NCBI RefSeq assembly: GCF_004327985.1 | Contig: NZ_SJDL01000009.1 | Span: 83,994-147,993, forward strand | Reading direction: 5' to 3' | DNA length: 64,000 nt | Origin: Marinobacter halodurans | GTDB taxonomy: Bacteria > Pseudomonadota > Gammaproteobacteria > Pseudomonadales > Oleiphilaceae | Notes under the pieces: model-generated | What the model saw: the letters and a program-made list of their open reading frames with translations, nothing else | Told to the model about the DNA's origin: nothing | The model's database searches: none | Made by a program: the position numbers and the translations under genes | Shown: positions 28,611-38,188 of the stretch, in pieces | Layout: every line of letters starts with the position of its first letter | Numbering within the stretch: position 1 is the stretch's first letter

Positions 28611-30506
28611 TCAGACCGGAACATCCGCCATGTTGCCATAGGCTTCGAGCCACGAACGGCGATCCGACGCCCGCTTCTTGCCCAGCAGCATATCCATACG
28701 CTCGTCCGTGCCGTCGTTGTCTGCCAGGGTCAACATGACCAGACGTCGGGTATCCGGAGCCATGGTGGTCTCACGCAGTTGCAGCGGGTTCATTTCACCC
28801 AGCCCCTTGAAGCGGGTGACTGATATCTTGCCCTTGCGCTTCTCCGCCTCGATGCGATCCAGGATGCCCTGCTTCTCGTGCTCGTCCAGGGCATAGAAGG
28901 TCTCCTTGCCCAGGTCGACCCGATAGAGTGGCGGCATGGCCACGAACACATGGCCGGCAGCAACCAGCGGGCGGAAGTGCTTGACGAACAGGGCGCACAG
29001 CAGCGTGGCGATGTGCAGCCCGTCGGAATCCGCATCCGCCAGGATGCAGATCTTGTCGTAACGCAAACCTTCCAGACGATCCGAGCCGGGATCCACACCA
29101 ATCGCCACAGCAATATCGTGCACTTCCTGGGACGCCAGGATCTCACCCGAATCCACTTCCCAGGTATTAAGGATCTTGCCCCGCAGCGGCATGACCGCCT
29201 GGAACTCCCGGTCACGGGCCTGCTTGGCGGAACCACCCGCCGAGTCCCCTTCCACCAGGAACAGCTCAGACCGATTGGCGTCCGCACCGGAACAATCCGC
29301 CAGCTTGCCCGGCAATGCCGGCCCCTGGGTAACCTTCTTTCGCGCCACCTTGCGGCTGGCCTTGAGACGACGCTGGGCATTGCTGATGAACAGGTCCGCC
29401 AGGGCTTCGGCGATGTCGGTGTGCTGGTTCAGCCACAGACTGAACGCATCCTTGACCACACCGGAGATGAACGCCGCCGCCTCGCGGGACGACAGCCTCT
29501 CCTTGGTCTGGCCGGAGAACTGCGGATCCTGCATCTTGAAGGAGAGCACATAGGCACAGCGGTCCCAGATGTCCTCCGGCGACAGGCGTACGCCCCGCGG
29601 CAGCAGGTTCCGGAATTCACAGAATTCGCGCATGGCTTCCAGCAGGCCGGTCCGCAGGCCATTGACGTGGGTACCGCCCTGGGCCGTCGGGATCAGGTTA
29701 ACGTAGCTTTCCGCCACCGCCTCGCCGTCTTCAGGCAGCCACTGGACCGCCCAGTCCACTTCCTCGGTATTGCCCGTCATGCGACCGGTGAACGGCTCGC
29801 TGGGCAGCAACTCGATGTCCGCCAGGGCGGAACGCAGATAGTCACGCAGGCCGTCTTCGTAGAACCACTCGTCCTTCTCGCCCGTCGACTCCTGCAGGAA
29901 GGTGACGGTCAGGCCAGGACAGAGCACCGCCTTGGCGCGCAGGTTATGACGCAGGCGACTGACGGAAAACTTCGGGCTGTCGAAGTAGCTGACATCGGGT
30001 GTGAACAGCAGACGTGTGCCGGTGTTGCGTTTACCGACGGTATCGACCACCGCCAGGTCACTGGTCTTGTCGCCATTGGCAAACGTCATACGATGCAACT
30101 GGCCGTCCCGCTTGATGGAGACTTCCAGGTGCTTCGACAGCGCGTTGACAACGGAGACCCCAACGCCGTGCAGACCACCGGAAAAGTTATAGTTGCCCTT
30201 GGAGAACTTGCCGCCGGCATGCAGCCGCGTCAGGATCAGCTCGACACCGGGAACGCCATGCTCCTTGTGGACATCCACCGGCATCCCGCGACCGTCGTCC
30301 TCGACGCTCAGCGAGCCGTCCGCATAAAGAACCACGTCGATCCGCTTGGCGAACCCGGCCAGGGCCTCGTCCACGCTGTTATCGATGACTTCCTGGGCCA
30401 GATGGTTGGGACGCGAGGTGTCGGTGTACATCCCCGGCCGCTTTCGGACCGGATCCAGACCACTGAGGACTTCAATCGCGTCGGCGTTGTAATCTTTCTG
30501 GCTCAT
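28611..30506 (-). CDS. parE: DNA topoisomerase IV subunit B
   Basis: ATPase subunit of topoisomerase IV. The GHKL ATPase domain shows EVIDNSVDEALAG, DDGRGMPVD and GLHGVGVSVVNALS. The TOPRIM region shows FLVEGDSAGGSAKQARDREFQAVMPLRGK, where the EGDSA Glu binds Mg, and the DADSDGLHIATLL acidic block. The C-terminal RFKGLGEMNP is also typical. The ATG at 30506 gives 631 residues (MSQKDYNADAIEVLSGL). A TTG at 30530 is a weaker alternative. It forms the enzyme with parC at 20126. Confidence 0.96.
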   Translation of the reverse strand: MSQKDYNADAIEVLSGLDPVRKRPGMYTDTSRPNHLAQEVIDNSVDEALAGFAKRIDVVLYADGSLSVEDDGRGMPVDVHKEHGVPGVELILTRLHAGGKFSKGNYNFSGGLHGVGVSVVNALSKHLEVSIKRDGQLHRMTFANGDKTSDLAVVDTVGKRNTGTRLLFTPDVSYFDSPKFSVSRLRHNLRAKAVLCPGLTVTFLQESTGEKDEWFYEDGLRDYLRSALADIELLPSEPFTGRMTGNTEEVDWAVQWLPEDGEAVAESYVNLIPTAQGGTHVNGLRTGLLEAMREFCEFRNLLPRGVRLSPEDIWDRCAYVLSFKMQDPQFSGQTKERLSSREAAAFISGVVKDAFSLWLNQHTDIAEALADLFISNAQRRLKASRKVARKKVTQGPALPGKLADCSGADANRSELFLVEGDSAGGSAKQARDREFQAVMPLRGKILNTWEVDSGEILASQEVHDIAVAIGVDPGSDRLEGLRYDKICILADADSDGLHIATLLCALFVKHFRPLVAAGHVFVAMPPLYRVDLGKETFYALDEHEKQGILDRIEAEKRKGKISVTRFKGLGEMNPLQLRETTMAPDTRRLVMLTLADNDGTDERMDMLLGKKRASDRRSWLEAYGNMADVPV

Positions 30507-30547
30507 AGGGTGTCTGTTGCTCTCACTCAACGACTGTCAGGACGATC

Positions 30548-30589
30548 GGCAAAGCCGCCGGGCAGTCTCGATGGGCCCGGCGGTTTGCC
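30548..30589. terminator. Long GC-rich hairpin between prcB-like gene and parE
   Basis: GGCAAAgCCGCCGGGC pairs with GCCCGGCGGTTTGCC across an 11-base loop. It lies just after the 3' end of the PrcB-like gene and upstream of parE on the same strand. There is no strong T-tract. It may end transcription of the protease operon or be a REP-like palindrome. Confidence 0.45.
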
Positions 30590-30651
30590 AAATACCGCCC
30601 ATAGCTTAGGGATTCAGGGGCAAAGATCAACGGTTCTTTTGTTGCCCGGCA

Positions 30652-31116
30652 TCAGGGGTGCGGCCGTGTCATGGGAAAAGGTGCCTCGCCGTTTACGCGG
30701 ACCTGCTTCCAGCCACTGGCTGGAATCGCCATCACCAGGCAGGGCGAGGTAATCATCTGGGCCACCATCGCATCGGGTGCCGGATGAGTTACCTTCACCT
30801 CAATGGACAGATCCTGCCCGTCGCGGTCGGCGGAGATAAAACCAATACCGTGACCGCCTGTCGCCTGATGGCCCAGTGACGCCACCAGCAGCCACTGATT
30901 GGCAACGTCCGGCCAGTCCGGCAGTTGCCCGTCCACCGAGCCGATCAGCGCCTGCCACTCTGCAGCATTACGTGCCAATACCAGTCCCGGTGCGGTCAGG
31001 CCGCATCGAGTTTGGCTGGCAATCACCTGTACTTCAGCGCCGTCGGCGACAGGAGGATCGGCTACGCAGCCCGAAAGCAAAATCAGTGCAAAAACCAGGG
31101 AACCCGTCCGCATCAT
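30652..31116 (-). CDS. PrcB-domain lipoprotein coupled to subtilisin-like protease
   Basis: A 154-residue lipoprotein with signal peptide and lipobox LLSGC (Cys17). The C-terminal half matches the PrcB_C domain pattern: LLVASLGHQATGGHGIGF, then alternating strands, HPAPDAM and TSPCLVMAIPASG. In Treponema denticola, PrcB is a lipoprotein needed for stability and activity of the subtilisin-family lipoprotein PrtP (dentilisin). Here the start codon overlaps the stop of the S8 protease gene (ATGA) and has AAGGAG upstream, so the two are translationally coupled. I infer a protease partner or chaperone at the same membrane surface. Confidence 0.78.
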   Translation of the reverse strand: MMRTGSLVFALILLSGCVADPPVADGAEVQVIASQTRCGLTAPGLVLARNAAEWQALIGSVDGQLPDWPDVANQWLLVASLGHQATGGHGIGFISADRDGQDLSIEVKVTHPAPDAMVAQMITSPCLVMAIPASGWKQVRVNGEAPFPMTRPHP

Positions 31117-33755
31117 CGCGTCATCTCCTTGGTTGTCGCCGATGGATGACGAACACGGTAGACCTGTGTCGCACTGTGGGGCAAGCCCGTGGAACTGAGT
31201 GCGGCCCGGCGGAAACTGGTGGTCAGCGTTAAACCGGTCAGATCGCCTTCCCCCTTACTGATAGGCTGCGGCAGGCCATTGGTGGGATATTCGGCACAGG
31301 CTTCACCCTGCTCGCAGATCAGGCCGTTGTTATCCATATCCGTCCCCGCCACCAGTAAGTACCTGCCTGCCGGGACATCCTTGAAGGTAAAGGTATAGCG
31401 GCCACCGGACGGCGTAACCACGGTCTGCTGAACCGGATCCCCGGACGGATCGTCGGCGTTGTACAGAAGGACATAGTGACGGCCTGCATTGCGTGACTGG
31501 ACCGGATCGCCCAGTTGGACGTTGACCGGCAGTTCCAGGGTCTGGGGACCATTTTCATTGGTATAACCCAGGGTCACCTTGCTCTGTTTGGCTGCGTGCG
31601 AATCGATTATGGTGGCGTCCAGCCTCACCGCATCACCATCCGGGTTCTTCGTCACCGACAACCAACTCGGCACACTGTCCAACGTCAGCGAGCCCAGAGG
31701 GTTCTCTGTGCTGTCACCGGGAACCTCTTCAAGAAGCACGCTGGCTTCCGTCACGGAACCGTCGAAAAGGAAAGCGCTCGGGTAGGCTGAAATGAAGGTC
31801 CCCAGGTCGTCCGCAGAAGCCGCATCGACGGCTTTCAGTGCATTGATCAAGCCGTAACCGTATTCAGTCTGGCTGCCCAAGACATCGGTCAGCTCCCCGC
31901 GGCGGAGGTATTCCCGGAATTTAGCAAGGGACAGGCTCGGATCACGCTCGCGCATCAGCGCCAACACGCCGCTGACATGAGGTGCCGCCATGGATGTTCC
32001 GGTCACGCCGGCGTAGGCGGGTTCAAACACGCTGCCTGTCTGCTGTCCCCAGTCGCTGTATACCGCGTCCGCCTGGCCATCGTTATTACCATCGCGGGTG
32101 GAGTCCCCGCCCGGCGCCACGAGATCAATCCAGTTACCAAACGTGGAATAACTGGCCCGCTTGTTACCGGCGTCCACCGCACCCACCGCGATCACCCGGT
32201 CGAAGGCAGCCGGGTAGACCCGGTCGGTGGTTCCCTGGTTGCCCGCCGCGGCAACAAAGAGGATGCCTTTGTCGGAGGCGTTGTTGATGGCATTCTCCAG
32301 CGCCGTCGAGGGTGCGACGCCCCCCAGACTCAGGTTGATAATGTCTGGCCGCTGGGCGGCCGAGAGGGACGCCAGGTAGTTGATGGCATTGATCAGTTCA
32401 AGCGACGAACCGTTACCGGTGTTGTCCAGCACCCGGATCGGCAACAGGGTCGCCAACGGCGCCACGCCCACACCTCCCACGTCATTGTCGAGAGCGGCAA
32501 TGGTGCCCGCGACATGGGTGCCATGGAAGCTCGGAGCGGTGCCGTCGTCCGTTCCGGGGTTCGCGGGATTTCCATCCTCGCCAGCCTGACTGTCGTCGCT
32601 GGTGGTCACGAAGTCGGAGGTGGACAGGATCTGGAGGTTGTTCCCGTTTTCATTGCCATCATCCAGATCCGGATGCCAGTTATGACCGGTATTGGGTGTG
32701 CGGCTAAATACCCCGGTGTCCAGCACCGCCACCCGAACGCCCTCGCCCGGTGAAGCCAGCGCCTGCCAGGCCGTCGGCAGGTTGATAGCCTGATAGTGCC
32801 ACTCCTGCAACGGGTAGAGGGAATCATTGGTGGGATCCACCGTTAAGGCGTGATACAGGTAATTCGGCTCGGCGGATACCACGCCCGACACTTCGCGCAG
32901 GGACTGAATCCAGGCGAGCGTGTCCGCCTTACGCTCTTCCCGGGTGGAAGCCGTCAGCGCCGTGGCCTGGTTGCGTTTGACTCGCCAGAGGCCGTTGCCC
33001 ACCTCTTCCCGTGTTGCGGAAGCCAGGGGACCGCCCGAGGAAAGGCTCTGGGCCTGCATGGGTGACGCCATGGTCACAAGCGCCTCGCCCGGCACCCAAT
33101 CAACATCGTCGGCCGAAACACCCAACGCACTGTCGCTGGCCGGCGAGGATACCGAAATCAGATAACGGAACGGGCCACCGGTCAGGGCCTGCAACCGGAG
33201 ATCATAGTTACCATCGCCAGATGTCGGACTTAGACTGACCGGCGTCCCCGGACTCAACCCCGTCGTCGTACTTCCCAGACTGACCAGCGCCGAGGGTGTG
33301 CCCGCTGAAGAGGCGCCATTCACCGCAAAGGCGGCAATGGAAACCACCTGATTGCTACTCAGGTGCAGGCGGAAATCATCCTCCATATCCCGGTAGAAAT
33401 CGGTCCCGGAGCCGCCATACGTCCCGACAGAGGCGCTCAGGTATCCCCCGGCGATCGCCGGACTGGGCAGGCTTTGCGGAGTATCATCGTTAGCGACGGC
33501 GGTTCCCCAATAGATGTCGTCTGCGGTATCGCTGTCGATGCGGGTGCGGGCCTCTATGCCGATCCGGCCACTGACCAGATTTTCGCCGCTGTCACTGCTG
33601 TCACCACCGCCTCCGCCGCCGCAGGCTGTCAGCACAAGGGCTGAGGCCAACACCGTAACGATACTTCTCCGCCGGGAGTAACTGAGTACTGCGCTGGCCT
33701 GATCTTCCTGCCATACGACCGGACGCTTTTCCCGGTTAAATTCCACTTTCCGCAA
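31113..33755 (-). CDS. Subtilisin-family (S8) serine protease lipoprotein
   Basis: An 880-residue exported protease. The N terminus has a long basic stretch, a hydrophobic segment and a lipobox LTAC followed by a Gly-rich tether, so it is probably lipid-anchored. Residues about 60 to 310 form a pre/pro region. The catalytic triad is Asp in VAVLDTGV, His in FHGTHVAGT and Ser in GTSMAAPHVSG, with the oxyanion Asn in AAAGNQG. The C-terminal 220 residues are beta-rich accessory domains ending with DMDNNGLICEQGEAC. There is no autotransporter barrel. The frame begins with TTG after AGGGAG; a GTG nine bases later is possible. The stop overlaps the PrcB-like gene. Confidence 0.9.
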   Translation of the reverse strand: MRKVEFNREKRPVVWQEDQASAVLSYSRRRSIVTVLASALVLTACGGGGGGDSSDSGENLVSGRIGIEARTRIDSDTADDIYWGTAVANDDTPQSLPSPAIAGGYLSASVGTYGGSGTDFYRDMEDDFRLHLSSNQVVSIAAFAVNGASSAGTPSALVSLGSTTTGLSPGTPVSLSPTSGDGNYDLRLQALTGGPFRYLISVSSPASDSALGVSADDVDWVPGEALVTMASPMQAQSLSSGGPLASATREEVGNGLWRVKRNQATALTASTREERKADTLAWIQSLREVSGVVSAEPNYLYHALTVDPTNDSLYPLQEWHYQAINLPTAWQALASPGEGVRVAVLDTGVFSRTPNTGHNWHPDLDDGNENGNNLQILSTSDFVTTSDDSQAGEDGNPANPGTDDGTAPSFHGTHVAGTIAALDNDVGGVGVAPLATLLPIRVLDNTGNGSSLELINAINYLASLSAAQRPDIINLSLGGVAPSTALENAINNASDKGILFVAAAGNQGTTDRVYPAAFDRVIAVGAVDAGNKRASYSTFGNWIDLVAPGGDSTRDGNNDGQADAVYSDWGQQTGSVFEPAYAGVTGTSMAAPHVSGVLALMRERDPSLSLAKFREYLRRGELTDVLGSQTEYGYGLINALKAVDAASADDLGTFISAYPSAFLFDGSVTEASVLLEEVPGDSTENPLGSLTLDSVPSWLSVTKNPDGDAVRLDATIIDSHAAKQSKVTLGYTNENGPQTLELPVNVQLGDPVQSRNAGRHYVLLYNADDPSGDPVQQTVVTPSGGRYTFTFKDVPAGRYLLVAGTDMDNNGLICEQGEACAEYPTNGLPQPISKGEGDLTGLTLTTSFRRAALSSTGLPHSATQVYRVRHPSATTKEMTR

Positions 33756-33882
33756 AAACCATTCTCCCTGCCGTTAATCCCGTTCGCATCAGGTGCGTAT
33801 GGAAACCAATACGACCCAAGCATAACAGCCGATGCCCAAAATGCGCCGACGGTCCCGAAAATTTCACACTTGCTGACACAAC

Positions 33883-33914
33883 AAAGCCGCCTTCCCTCTC
33901 GGGTTGGCGGCTTT
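33883..33914 (-). terminator. Intrinsic terminator of the TRAP transporter operon
   Basis: On the minus strand AAAGCCGCC, a 14-base loop and GGCGGCTTT are followed by a U-rich run. It lies 19 bases after the stop of the TRAP permease gene and upstream of the protease gene. Confidence 0.75.
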
Positions 33915-33932
33915 CTGGAGCCCGATCCCGGG

Positions 33933-35981
33933 TCAGTTGTAGAAGAACATGGGCACGAAAGCAACAATCAACAGCGTTGTCCCCATCACGACCAGCGGCA
34001 GCAGCAAGCGCTCATAGCGATGCCAGAAGCTGCCGGTGCGTTCCGCCGCCAGGACTTCCGTTTCCCCGACGACTTGCCGGGTCAGCAGGTGATTCAGCGC
34101 CACCGGCGGACTCAGGTAGCCCAGCTCGAAGGCCACCAGGCAGACCAGCCAGAAGTGCAGCGGATCGATGCCCAGGTTGAACGCCGCCTGGGCGATCGTG
34201 GCCGAAACCAGGATCACGGCGCCGAATGGATCCATGATCATGCCGATGAAGGTCAGCATCACCACGATCACCGCCATGACCAGCCAGGGGTTGGTCAGGC
34301 TTTCCGGGAAGATGGCGTGGACCACATCGGAGCGCTCAAGGATACCGCCGAGGCACACCGAGAATCCCATCAGCGCCAGCAACGCGCCAATGTGGACCGC
34401 GGAGTCGCTCGCTGCCGCGGTACTGCGACTGACAAACGCGGTGAGCCGGGATTCCCCGTCATCCCGGTTGTCCTTGCCCGAATCCAGCCACACCAGGGCC
34501 AGCATCACCAGCGGCAGGATCAGCGGTGCACTGTACTCGTTGAAGGTCAATCCCAGCAGGAACCAGATGAGTCCAATGACCACCAGAGCCGTCACCACAT
34601 ACGGCACCAGGGGCATCAGCCGGCGTCCGGCTTCGGCAAACGCGCCGGCCTGGGGACGCGGCCGCCAGTTGCCCTGGGTCTTGCACACCACAAAACTGAA
34701 GATGCTGGCCGACATCAGGAAGATCCAGAAGCCCCAGCCGTACATCTCGTCGGTGGTCACTTCCTTGTTGAGCGCGGCGACCACAACGATCAACAGGCAG
34801 GGATTGAGCACGACGCCCATGCTGCCGGACATGGCCGTTGTCGCCAGTGACAACTGCCGGCCGGCGCCGGATTTACGCAGCTCATCGTAGATCACCCCGC
34901 CCACGGCCAGGATGAAGATGCCGGACGCGCCGGTGAAGGCCGTCGGGAACGCCGTGGCAAAAATCATCAGCGACGCCAGCGCCGGGGCCGGCAGATGGAA
35001 CGGCTGGATCACGTTCAGCAACAGGTCGGGCAAGCGGGTCTGCTTGAGGATCATCCCCACCAGCACATACAGGCCGATATTGATGAACATCGACGCCAGG
35101 TTGGTGAGCTGGCCGAAATAGATCGCCAGCCCGGAACTGTAACCGTCCACAAAGAAGAAGTAGGCCATGGCAATCACGCCCATCTGGCAGTACAGCGGGA
35201 TCACCAGGAAGGATGAGGGCGTCAGTCCGCCGGCGCGCACCCGTTCCGGCACATTGACCAGTCGGTAGAGGTTGATCGCCATGAAAATGCCGAACACCAC
35301 CGCCCAGGCATACTGCAGCTCCAGCAGGGTGTCCGACGAGGGCGACATGCCCAGCCGCTCCGCGTAGGACAGCAGCGAATACCCCATCAGACCATTCACG
35401 AACAGCTGCATGGCCTGGGACAGGCGCCATTCGCCCCGGTTGCGTGGCAGGCGCAGGGCGATGTGATCGGTATCGAACGCCGCAATCAGGGCCGCCATGG
35501 CGAACAGTCCCAGGAACAGGAACTTGGTCAGGTCGATGTTATCCAGCAACCAGTGCGCCATGCCCTGCTCGACCGTCTTGAAGACCGTCAGCGCGGTGGT
35601 GACATGCGCCTGGTTGGCGGCGAACATCGCGTGCTTCTTCTGGCACAGCTCCAGGTTCTTGCGGAAGCTCTCGCGCAGCTTGTCCGGATCGGGCGGCGAG
35701 GAGAACAGCTCATCCGGGTCGGGTTTATAGGCCTGCATCCGTTTCTGGACCGCCGCCTCGACGTCCATCTTGACGTCACAGCTGGGCTCGGTGGCCCAGG
35801 GATCCAGCAGGTAATAGTTGGGCCAGGTCTGTTCGCCAATCCACAACATCCGCGAATGCAGCGAACTGCCCATCCCCAACAGCAGGGTAAACACCAACAG
35901 GGCCAGCAGGATAACCCCATGCAGTCGATGCATGGGGTAGAGGGTGGTTACCCGGCTGGCCGAAAGCGCGCGCCAGTTCAT
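33933..35981 (-). CDS. TRAP transporter fused permease (DctQ-DctM type)
   Basis: A 682-residue polytopic membrane protein. The first helix (about 20 to 40) is followed by an unusual periplasmic insertion of about 100 residues (45 to 145), rich in charge and containing two Cys (PSCDVKM, LELCQKK). Further helices resemble the small DctQ unit, and from about residue 270 the large DctM-like unit begins, with AFPTAFTGASGIFILAVGG and SGSMGVVLNPCLLIVVV re-entrant signatures. TRAP permeases import substrates with a sodium gradient and a periplasmic binding protein, which is encoded 17 bases upstream. The substrate is unknown. Confidence 0.85.
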   Translation of the reverse strand: MNWRALSASRVTTLYPMHRLHGVILLALLVFTLLLGMGSSLHSRMLWIGEQTWPNYYLLDPWATEPSCDVKMDVEAAVQKRMQAYKPDPDELFSSPPDPDKLRESFRKNLELCQKKHAMFAANQAHVTTALTVFKTVEQGMAHWLLDNIDLTKFLFLGLFAMAALIAAFDTDHIALRLPRNRGEWRLSQAMQLFVNGLMGYSLLSYAERLGMSPSSDTLLELQYAWAVVFGIFMAINLYRLVNVPERVRAGGLTPSSFLVIPLYCQMGVIAMAYFFFVDGYSSGLAIYFGQLTNLASMFINIGLYVLVGMILKQTRLPDLLLNVIQPFHLPAPALASLMIFATAFPTAFTGASGIFILAVGGVIYDELRKSGAGRQLSLATTAMSGSMGVVLNPCLLIVVVAALNKEVTTDEMYGWGFWIFLMSASIFSFVVCKTQGNWRPRPQAGAFAEAGRRLMPLVPYVVTALVVIGLIWFLLGLTFNEYSAPLILPLVMLALVWLDSGKDNRDDGESRLTAFVSRSTAAASDSAVHIGALLALMGFSVCLGGILERSDVVHAIFPESLTNPWLVMAVIVVMLTFIGMIMDPFGAVILVSATIAQAAFNLGIDPLHFWLVCLVAFELGYLSPPVALNHLLTRQVVGETEVLAAERTGSFWHRYERLLLPLVVMGTTLLIVAFVPMFFYN

Positions 35982-35998
35982 AGTGCGTTACCTGCTCC

Positions 35999-37012
35999 TT
36001 ATTCGCGGTTGGCCGCGGTGCATTCGGACGCGCCGGGGTTGCTGGCGCAGCGCACTTTACTGAGCAGGTGCAGCATTTTCGGATCGTAGACATCCGGGGC
36101 ACCGTTCTTGCCATCCCGCATTTCGAGCCGGTTTTCCCGGAACATTTCCTGGTAACCCTGGACGTCCTCATCGGAGATATGGATCCACTGGTCGTCCGGA
36201 ATGCCTGCTTCGCTCTTCTTGACCAGGGCCATGGCCTGCGGATACATGTTCCAGGCCACGTCGCGGGAGGCCTGGGCCTCTTCGTCGGTCAGCAGGTCGT
36301 CCCTGGCGATCAGTTGCACGGTCAACTGGGCCAGCGGGTAATCCACGATGCCCCCCTTGTCGCCGACGCCCTTGTAGAGTTCCAGCGCCTTGTAGGCAAA
36401 GGCCGGCGCATAGGCGGTATCCACCGAGCCATTGTTGAACTTGCCGGCAAAGTTGGTGATGTCCGAGGGCACCACCGTTGCCTTTACGAAGTTCACCATG
36501 TGGATGGCGTCCTTCTGGTAGTCCAGCGTGGCCATGCGCTTGCCGGCCAACTCGCCGGCGGTATCGATGGAGCGGTCGTTGACGAACAGGTAACCCGCAC
36601 CGGCCGGCGCAATGCCCAGCACTTCATAGTCGCCCTGCTTCATGAACTTGGCCGCCTTGGGCTGGGCCAGCGTGGCCAGGACGGTCTTGAGGTTGTCGTA
36701 GGTCGGGATGGCGCCCACCGCACTGATGGTGCCGGTAAAGCGATTGAACCGACGGGTACGCAGGTCCGTGGCCGCGAGGATGTCGCACTGGCCCGACTGG
36801 AAGTCACCCAACGCCACGCCCTCATCGGTGTAGGGCTTGAGCTGGATATCGACGCCCTGGCCCTTCATTTCGAGGGCGTAGTCCTTCATCAGGTTATAGA
36901 TATCGCCATTCGCGCCGATGACGTCGAACACACACATGCTGGCCGACTTCGCCTGTGCCATCGGTGCAACGACCAGGGCCATGAGCATTGCTGCGGTGGT
37001 TTTGCGGAACAT
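35999..37012 (-). CDS. TRAP-type periplasmic solute-binding protein
   Basis: A 337-residue exported protein with signal peptide ending PMAQA and a strong GGGAGG ribosome binding site. The mature part follows the TRAP P-component plan: an N-terminal lobe with VFDVIGANGDIYNLMKDYALEMKGQGV, then GDFQSGQCDILAATDLRTRRF, and a second lobe with AGELAGKRMATLDY and FNNGSVDTAYAPAFAY. It resembles the AdeT-like group of putative solute-binding proteins more than classic DctP. That group has been linked to drug efflux in Acinetobacter, but the context here is clearly TRAP. The substrate cannot be read from sequence. Confidence 0.82.
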   Translation of the reverse strand: MFRKTTAAMLMALVVAPMAQAKSASMCVFDVIGANGDIYNLMKDYALEMKGQGVDIQLKPYTDEGVALGDFQSGQCDILAATDLRTRRFNRFTGTISAVGAIPTYDNLKTVLATLAQPKAAKFMKQGDYEVLGIAPAGAGYLFVNDRSIDTAGELAGKRMATLDYQKDAIHMVNFVKATVVPSDITNFAGKFNNGSVDTAYAPAFAYKALELYKGVGDKGGIVDYPLAQLTVQLIARDDLLTDEEAQASRDVAWNMYPQAMALVKKSEAGIPDDQWIHISDEDVQGYQEMFRENRLEMRDGKNGAPDVYDPKMLHLLSKVRCASNPGASECTAANRE

Positions 37013-37126
37013 CTTGGAACCTCCCAAGTGACTTCTTGTGATTGTTAATCGGTCTGTGGTTCAGGATGGCCGGCCGGGACGTCCCACTCCCCTGCCCGGC
37101 CAGCGGCATCCTGTGTGTCTGTTGTT

Positions 37127-38188
37127 TTAGAGAAGATCGTCCAGATCCATGGTTTCGGTGTCGCTGGTGCTTTCCGGACTCAGGCGACCGAAGTAGGTCC
37201 GCGGCGTGCGGTAACCGTATTTCCGGGTCCACTGCTTGTCGGAGGTGTGCATGATGACGCTGCGCCCCACCTGATCCACCAGTTGGTAATCCTCGCTGAC
37301 CTTGAAATTCCTGTCGGATGCCGCGAAGCGGGCGATGACATCCTTGATCACGTCCTGGCGACCCGCCGTTTCAGCAGCCACCGCCTCCAGCGCCATGGAG
37401 GCCCGGAACCCGGCCTGTACGCCCAGTTCGGAGCTGTTCTTCAGCAGTCGCCAGGGATCCGGAGACAGCGCCGGGCGGGTATCCGGCAGCAACAGCCAGA
37501 CGTTGGCGCGGATCGCGTTGGGGATGCCGCCCCACTTCTCGTTGTCCAGGCACTGGGCGGCCCGCTCGGCCTGCGGCGCAATGTCCTTGGGCACGCCGGC
37601 GGCGCCGCCGGAATTGGTGTCATTGATGATCGCCTGGAGGCCGGTCAACAGCCCCAGCAGGAAGGTCAGCTCATCCTGGTCCTCGTAGAGGAACGGGCAT
37701 TCCGCATCCGGGTCGGCAGGATCATACTCATAGGCGCGCATGGCACGATGAAAGGCTTCCAGACGGCGCTCGGCGGTGATGGCATGCCAGCGTTTGGCGG
37801 CGTTACGCGCATCCTTGGCCTCGGCGACATCGTCGGAATACATCGCCCGCTCGTAGCGCAGCTCTTCTTCCCAGGCCTGTTGCTCGGAGCAATTCGCGGC
37901 CAGCAGTTGAAGCAGGGAACCGGTGGTGTCGGGCTTGTCGGTCACGCGGGAGAAGGAATAGACCAGCGGGTCCAGCGACTGCCCCAGGTTGCAGGCCATG
38001 TCCGCGTCGGACATCTGCAGGACATACGGAGTGGCTTCTGACTCGGCATAACCGGTAATCACCTGACCGGTGGTCTGATAGATCGGGTTGTAGCCACAGC
38101 CACTGAGAAGGGCGATAAAACCGAACGTGAGCAGGAATCGGCGACAGGTGCCTGCCGTCCACAGGCGAGGGATGATGGAAGTATGCAT
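37127..38188 (-). CDS. Lipoprotein, probable T component of a TPR-associated TRAP system
   Basis: A 353-residue lipoprotein with lipobox LLSGC. The mature protein is almost entirely helical, with repeated Ala/Leu-rich segments such as AKDARNAAKRWHAITAERRL and AFHRAMRAYEYDP. Its place as first gene of lipoprotein, binding protein, fused permease matches tatT-tatP-tatQM in Treponema pallidum, where the T lipoprotein forms a trimer that docks the binding protein. The family call rests on order, lipobox and helical pattern, and is inferred. AAAGGA precedes the ATG. A 114-base gap separates it from the binding protein gene. Confidence 0.6.
   Translation of the reverse strand: MHTSIIPRLWTAGTCRRFLLTFGFIALLSGCGYNPIYQTTGQVITGYAESEATPYVLQMSDADMACNLGQSLDPLVYSFSRVTDKPDTTGSLLQLLAANCSEQQAWEEELRYERAMYSDDVAEAKDARNAAKRWHAITAERRLEAFHRAMRAYEYDPADPDAECPFLYEDQDELTFLLGLLTGLQAIINDTNSGGAAGVPKDIAPQAERAAQCLDNEKWGGIPNAIRANVWLLLPDTRPALSPDPWRLLKNSSELGVQAGFRASMALEAVAAETAGRQDVIKDVIARFAASDRNFKVSEDYQLVDQVGRSVIMHTSDKQWTRKYGYRTPRTYFGRLSPESTSDTETMDLDDLL

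Noticed and set aside
28878..30752. A 624-codon plus-strand open frame opposite parE
   Set aside because: It mirrors parE, is rich in His, Gln and Arg, and has no motif or ribosome binding site.
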